The notes beneath the pieces were generated by a model. It did no database searches and was not told the DNA's origin. It saw only the letters and a program-made list of their open reading frames with translations. Shown here piece by piece: positions 61,871 through 64,000 of a stretch of 64,000 nucleotides of DNA. Both the position numbers and the translations under genes were made by a program. Source of the DNA: Apostichopus japonicus (taxonomy: Eukaryota > Echinodermata > Holothuroidea > Aspidochirotida > Stichopodidae); NCBI RefSeq assembly GCF_037975245.1, contig NC_092562.1, forward strand, positions 4,702,001 to 4,766,000, read 5' to 3'. Numbering within the stretch: the first letter of the stretch is position 1; each line of letters starts with the position of its first letter.

Positions 61871-62871
61871 CACTGGCGGATCCAGGGCCTTTGTTTGGGA
61901 GGGGCCAAAGTGGCATTAGAGTGATATGGGGGAGGGGTCTAAGGGGAGGGGGAAAATTTTCTATTGCTGAATGCCGTCAGATGCAATTTGATGCGACAAA
62001 AGTGTACAATGGTGATTTTAATTTACTTCTAAAAAAATGTTTCCCAGGTGTAATTTTCTAAAATATTTATAAAACAAAGTTGGGATCATCTTTCTCAAGA
62101 AATTTTATTTCTCATAGGTTATAAATTTCTTACAACCAGCCTGTAACTGCAAAATGGTGTTAAACTGTAAATCCTCATGCTCATACATTTACATAGCTCC
62201 CAACTCTTGAGAAGGCAAATGCTGGTCCATGCCACGAATCCCCGTCCTGGGGGAGGGGTATAAGGGGAGGGGGTGTCCCCCTCCCCTTTTGATTTCTTTT
62301 GGAATCCTGGTGATGCCTACATGTAAAATGGTGGCAATTAGAAAGGCTTTTGTCACCCAAAATTTTCTGAGAAATATGCATTTTTTTGTGTGTAACATCA
62401 ATAAATTGAATAGTAGGTGATAATTCATTCTTTCCCGTGGCATGAAAATGTTCGCTGCTCGCCCCAATGAAAAGAAATATAGGCTAATTTGAGGTTCAAA
62501 TGATGTAAAGGAGGTTTTATACTCTATTATGCTAAATGCTAAAGAAATGATGGTTGCTAAGTCAAAATTTGATGCAAATTTTTTTATGTATACTTGACAA
62601 TTACAATGCGGTTTTTTCGGACGCTTGTGCGGGTCAGCGGGTTTGGGTGTAAGAATGCGGGTCTAATTCCCGCGAATTGCGGGTCAGTTGGGAGCTCTGC
62701 ATTTAATTTTAAAACAGAATACGAAAAGGTTTAGACTAGTCTATCACTGCTATTCCTCTCGAATTTTTTAATTTCCAATCATATGATTTAGCGGATGTTC
62801 GGAAACACTTTTTGGCTCACCTTGGGGGGGGGGGCCCCCTTGGCCCCCCCTCCCCCTTGGATCCGCCAGTG
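61871..62871. mobile_element. 1.0 kb hAT-like element, CACTGGCGGATCC ends
   Basis: Begins CACTGGCGGATCCAGGG and ends TTGGATCCGCCAGTG; perfect 8-bp duplication GTGCGACC (61863-61870 and 62872-62879). The interior carries GGGGTATAAGGGGAGGGGG..CCCCCTCCCC at about 62250-62290, the same G/C hairpin module as in the CAAGGGCGTAGG MITEs. No coding region. Confidence 0.92.
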
Positions 62872-63274
62872 GTGCGACCTGTCTTTTTCTTAAGCTAAGT
62901 AATTGTTTTGCGTGGTCCTATTTTCTAGGAATATATGAGTGGCTCCAAGAGTCTATCCTTTTTCAGAACTGTGGGTTAAATAGACAATTTTATAACTTTT
63001 GTTTGGTTAGATAGGAATGTTTTGGTGAAAGATGATTATTTTAAATGTACCTTAGGATACCATAAGTTAAGTAATGTGTCTGGTAAACTATGTATTAAGT
63101 GTAAATTGACAGCTGGTTGGTCACTGGACCTCGGATACCAGGAAGTGGAGGGCAAGCTGGTCTAGAGTACTGTAGGAGGGGGAAAGTTGAGACAAAGGCT
63201 AAATCATGAATATTCAATGAACCAACCTTTTGTGTTTAATTGGTTTAAAGTGGTCATGTGTGAGTTGCCTTGTA

Positions 63275-63334
63275 TTATTATTATGGGATGTATTCTTATT
63301 ATTATGGGATGTATTCTTATTATTATGGGATGGA
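63275..63334. repeat. 21-bp tandem repeat, nearly three copies
   Basis: Unit TTATTATTATGGGATGTATTC repeated without change in the first two copies. Confidence 0.9.
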
Positions 63335-63394
63335 GTGAATAGGGTAGCATGGTAGGGGGAAATTAAGAAAAGACACTGACGCCGAGTTAAGTTT

Positions 63395-63475
63395 ACAGTA
63401 GGTTAGAGAAGAAGAGGGGAAGGGTTGAGTTTGTAATAGTTAGAGGAGAAGAGGGGAAGGATTAAGTTTGAAATG
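63395..63475. repeat. ~40-bp purine-rich tandem repeat, two copies
   Basis: GTTAGAGAAGAAGAGGGGAA and GTTAGAGGAGAAGAGGGGAA are each followed by GG(G/A)TT(G/A)AGTTTG. Confidence 0.75.
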
Positions 63476-64000
63476 GTTGGGCACGAGATAATAATTATTT
63501 TCTGAGACTAACTTCACCAGTAATAGAGTAGAGGACCAGTATTAAATTAATTAGAAGTTAAATGGACACTTGAAGCTATTTACCCATGGAGTTTTTATAG
63601 AAGTTTAGTGAATACCTGGAGCTTGTTCTACAAATGGATATTCTATTTTAGTAAAACCCTGGAACTGTTTTACAAGGAAACTTCATATTTAATAAAAGTT
63701 TATCACCTGAAGTTGTACCAATGGAGGCAGAACTATATTTCATCCTGTGCTAATATCTGGCAACCCTATTATTTGTTGTGCTGATTTTCTGTTGTGCTGG
63801 AACTATAAATCCCCATTTTAATTCTACGTCTTTGTTTGGATCCGGAAGTGAACCCTGGGATGACCCAACCTGAGTCATGAACAGTTCCGCCTAAAGGCGC
63901 CCCAAGCTGAGACGCCCCAAGAGGTTATTTCCCCGAGTCGCGAGCCATCCAGAGAACCACCCAATCCAGGGACGTCCCCAACTAAGTGAACCGCCCTAGA

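Larger units (their letters stand above)
62880..64000. other. Possible LTR-element edge, unconfirmed
   Basis: From about 63100 the style changes. There are purine-rich tandem repeats, then a GC-richer segment after 63840 (TTTGGATCCGGAAGTGAACC, then CGCCCCAAGCTGAGACGCCCC) running off the window. TTGG(T/A)..CGGAAGTGAA just after an LTR is a common Gypsy-type primer-site neighbourhood. The matching downstream LTR would lie outside the window. Confidence 0.25.

Noticed and set aside
1-64000. CRISPR arrays, bacterial operons, tRNA or rRNA genes
   Set aside because: No regularly spaced unique-spacer repeats and no tRNA or rRNA landmarks; the window is clearly animal nuclear DNA.

Overview
The window is eukaryotic and metazoan: genes are split by GT-AG introns, AT-rich non-coding DNA is packed with short terminal-inverted-repeat transposons, and retroelement pieces are of invertebrate type. 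The gene types and repeat families suggest a marine deuterostome, most likely an echinoderm such as a sea cucumber or sea urchin. That assignment is an inference; no species-specific marker was identified.

Layout. 1-8467 (+): the last 12 exons of a STAND-NTPase/TPR protein gene, followed by a long 3' UTR. 11291-16389: a 5.1 kb element with hAT-type ends, a perfect 8-bp target duplication and an intronless Cys-rich ORF. 16.9-25.1 kb: small TIR elements, a foldback element holding telomere-like TTAGGG repeats, a repeat carrying nuclear-receptor-type half sites, and a 3.0 kb TIR element with a subterminal 13-bp motif. 25.8-26.2 kb: a LINE reverse-transcriptase relic. 26428-31992 (-): a complete four-exon major-facilitator transporter gene (SLC16-like) whose introns host four repeats. 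32.7-35.9 kb: (AT)n tracts and a Penelope-like retroelement bounded by two apparently identical 154-bp direct repeats, each with a hammerhead ribozyme in the orientation of the RT. 40022-42923 (+): a two-exon Myb/SANT-like DNA-binding protein gene with a second hammerhead-like motif in its intron. 43-53 kb: mostly non-coding with MITEs and palindromes. 53271-60933 (-): a four-exon gene for a secreted-then-anchored Cys-rich single-pass membrane protein. 61.8-64 kb: a 1.0 kb hAT-like element, tandem repeats and a possible LTR edge.

The four host genes show no sign of being functionally linked. The strongest signal is the mobile DNA. Eleven elements could be delimited to the base by hAT-style ends plus 8-bp target duplications, eight perfect or one base off except where noted. 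Several families with different ends share the same internal modules. Exon joins were chosen so that phase, GT/AG sites and protein continuity all agree; gene names come from recalled family features, not database searches.
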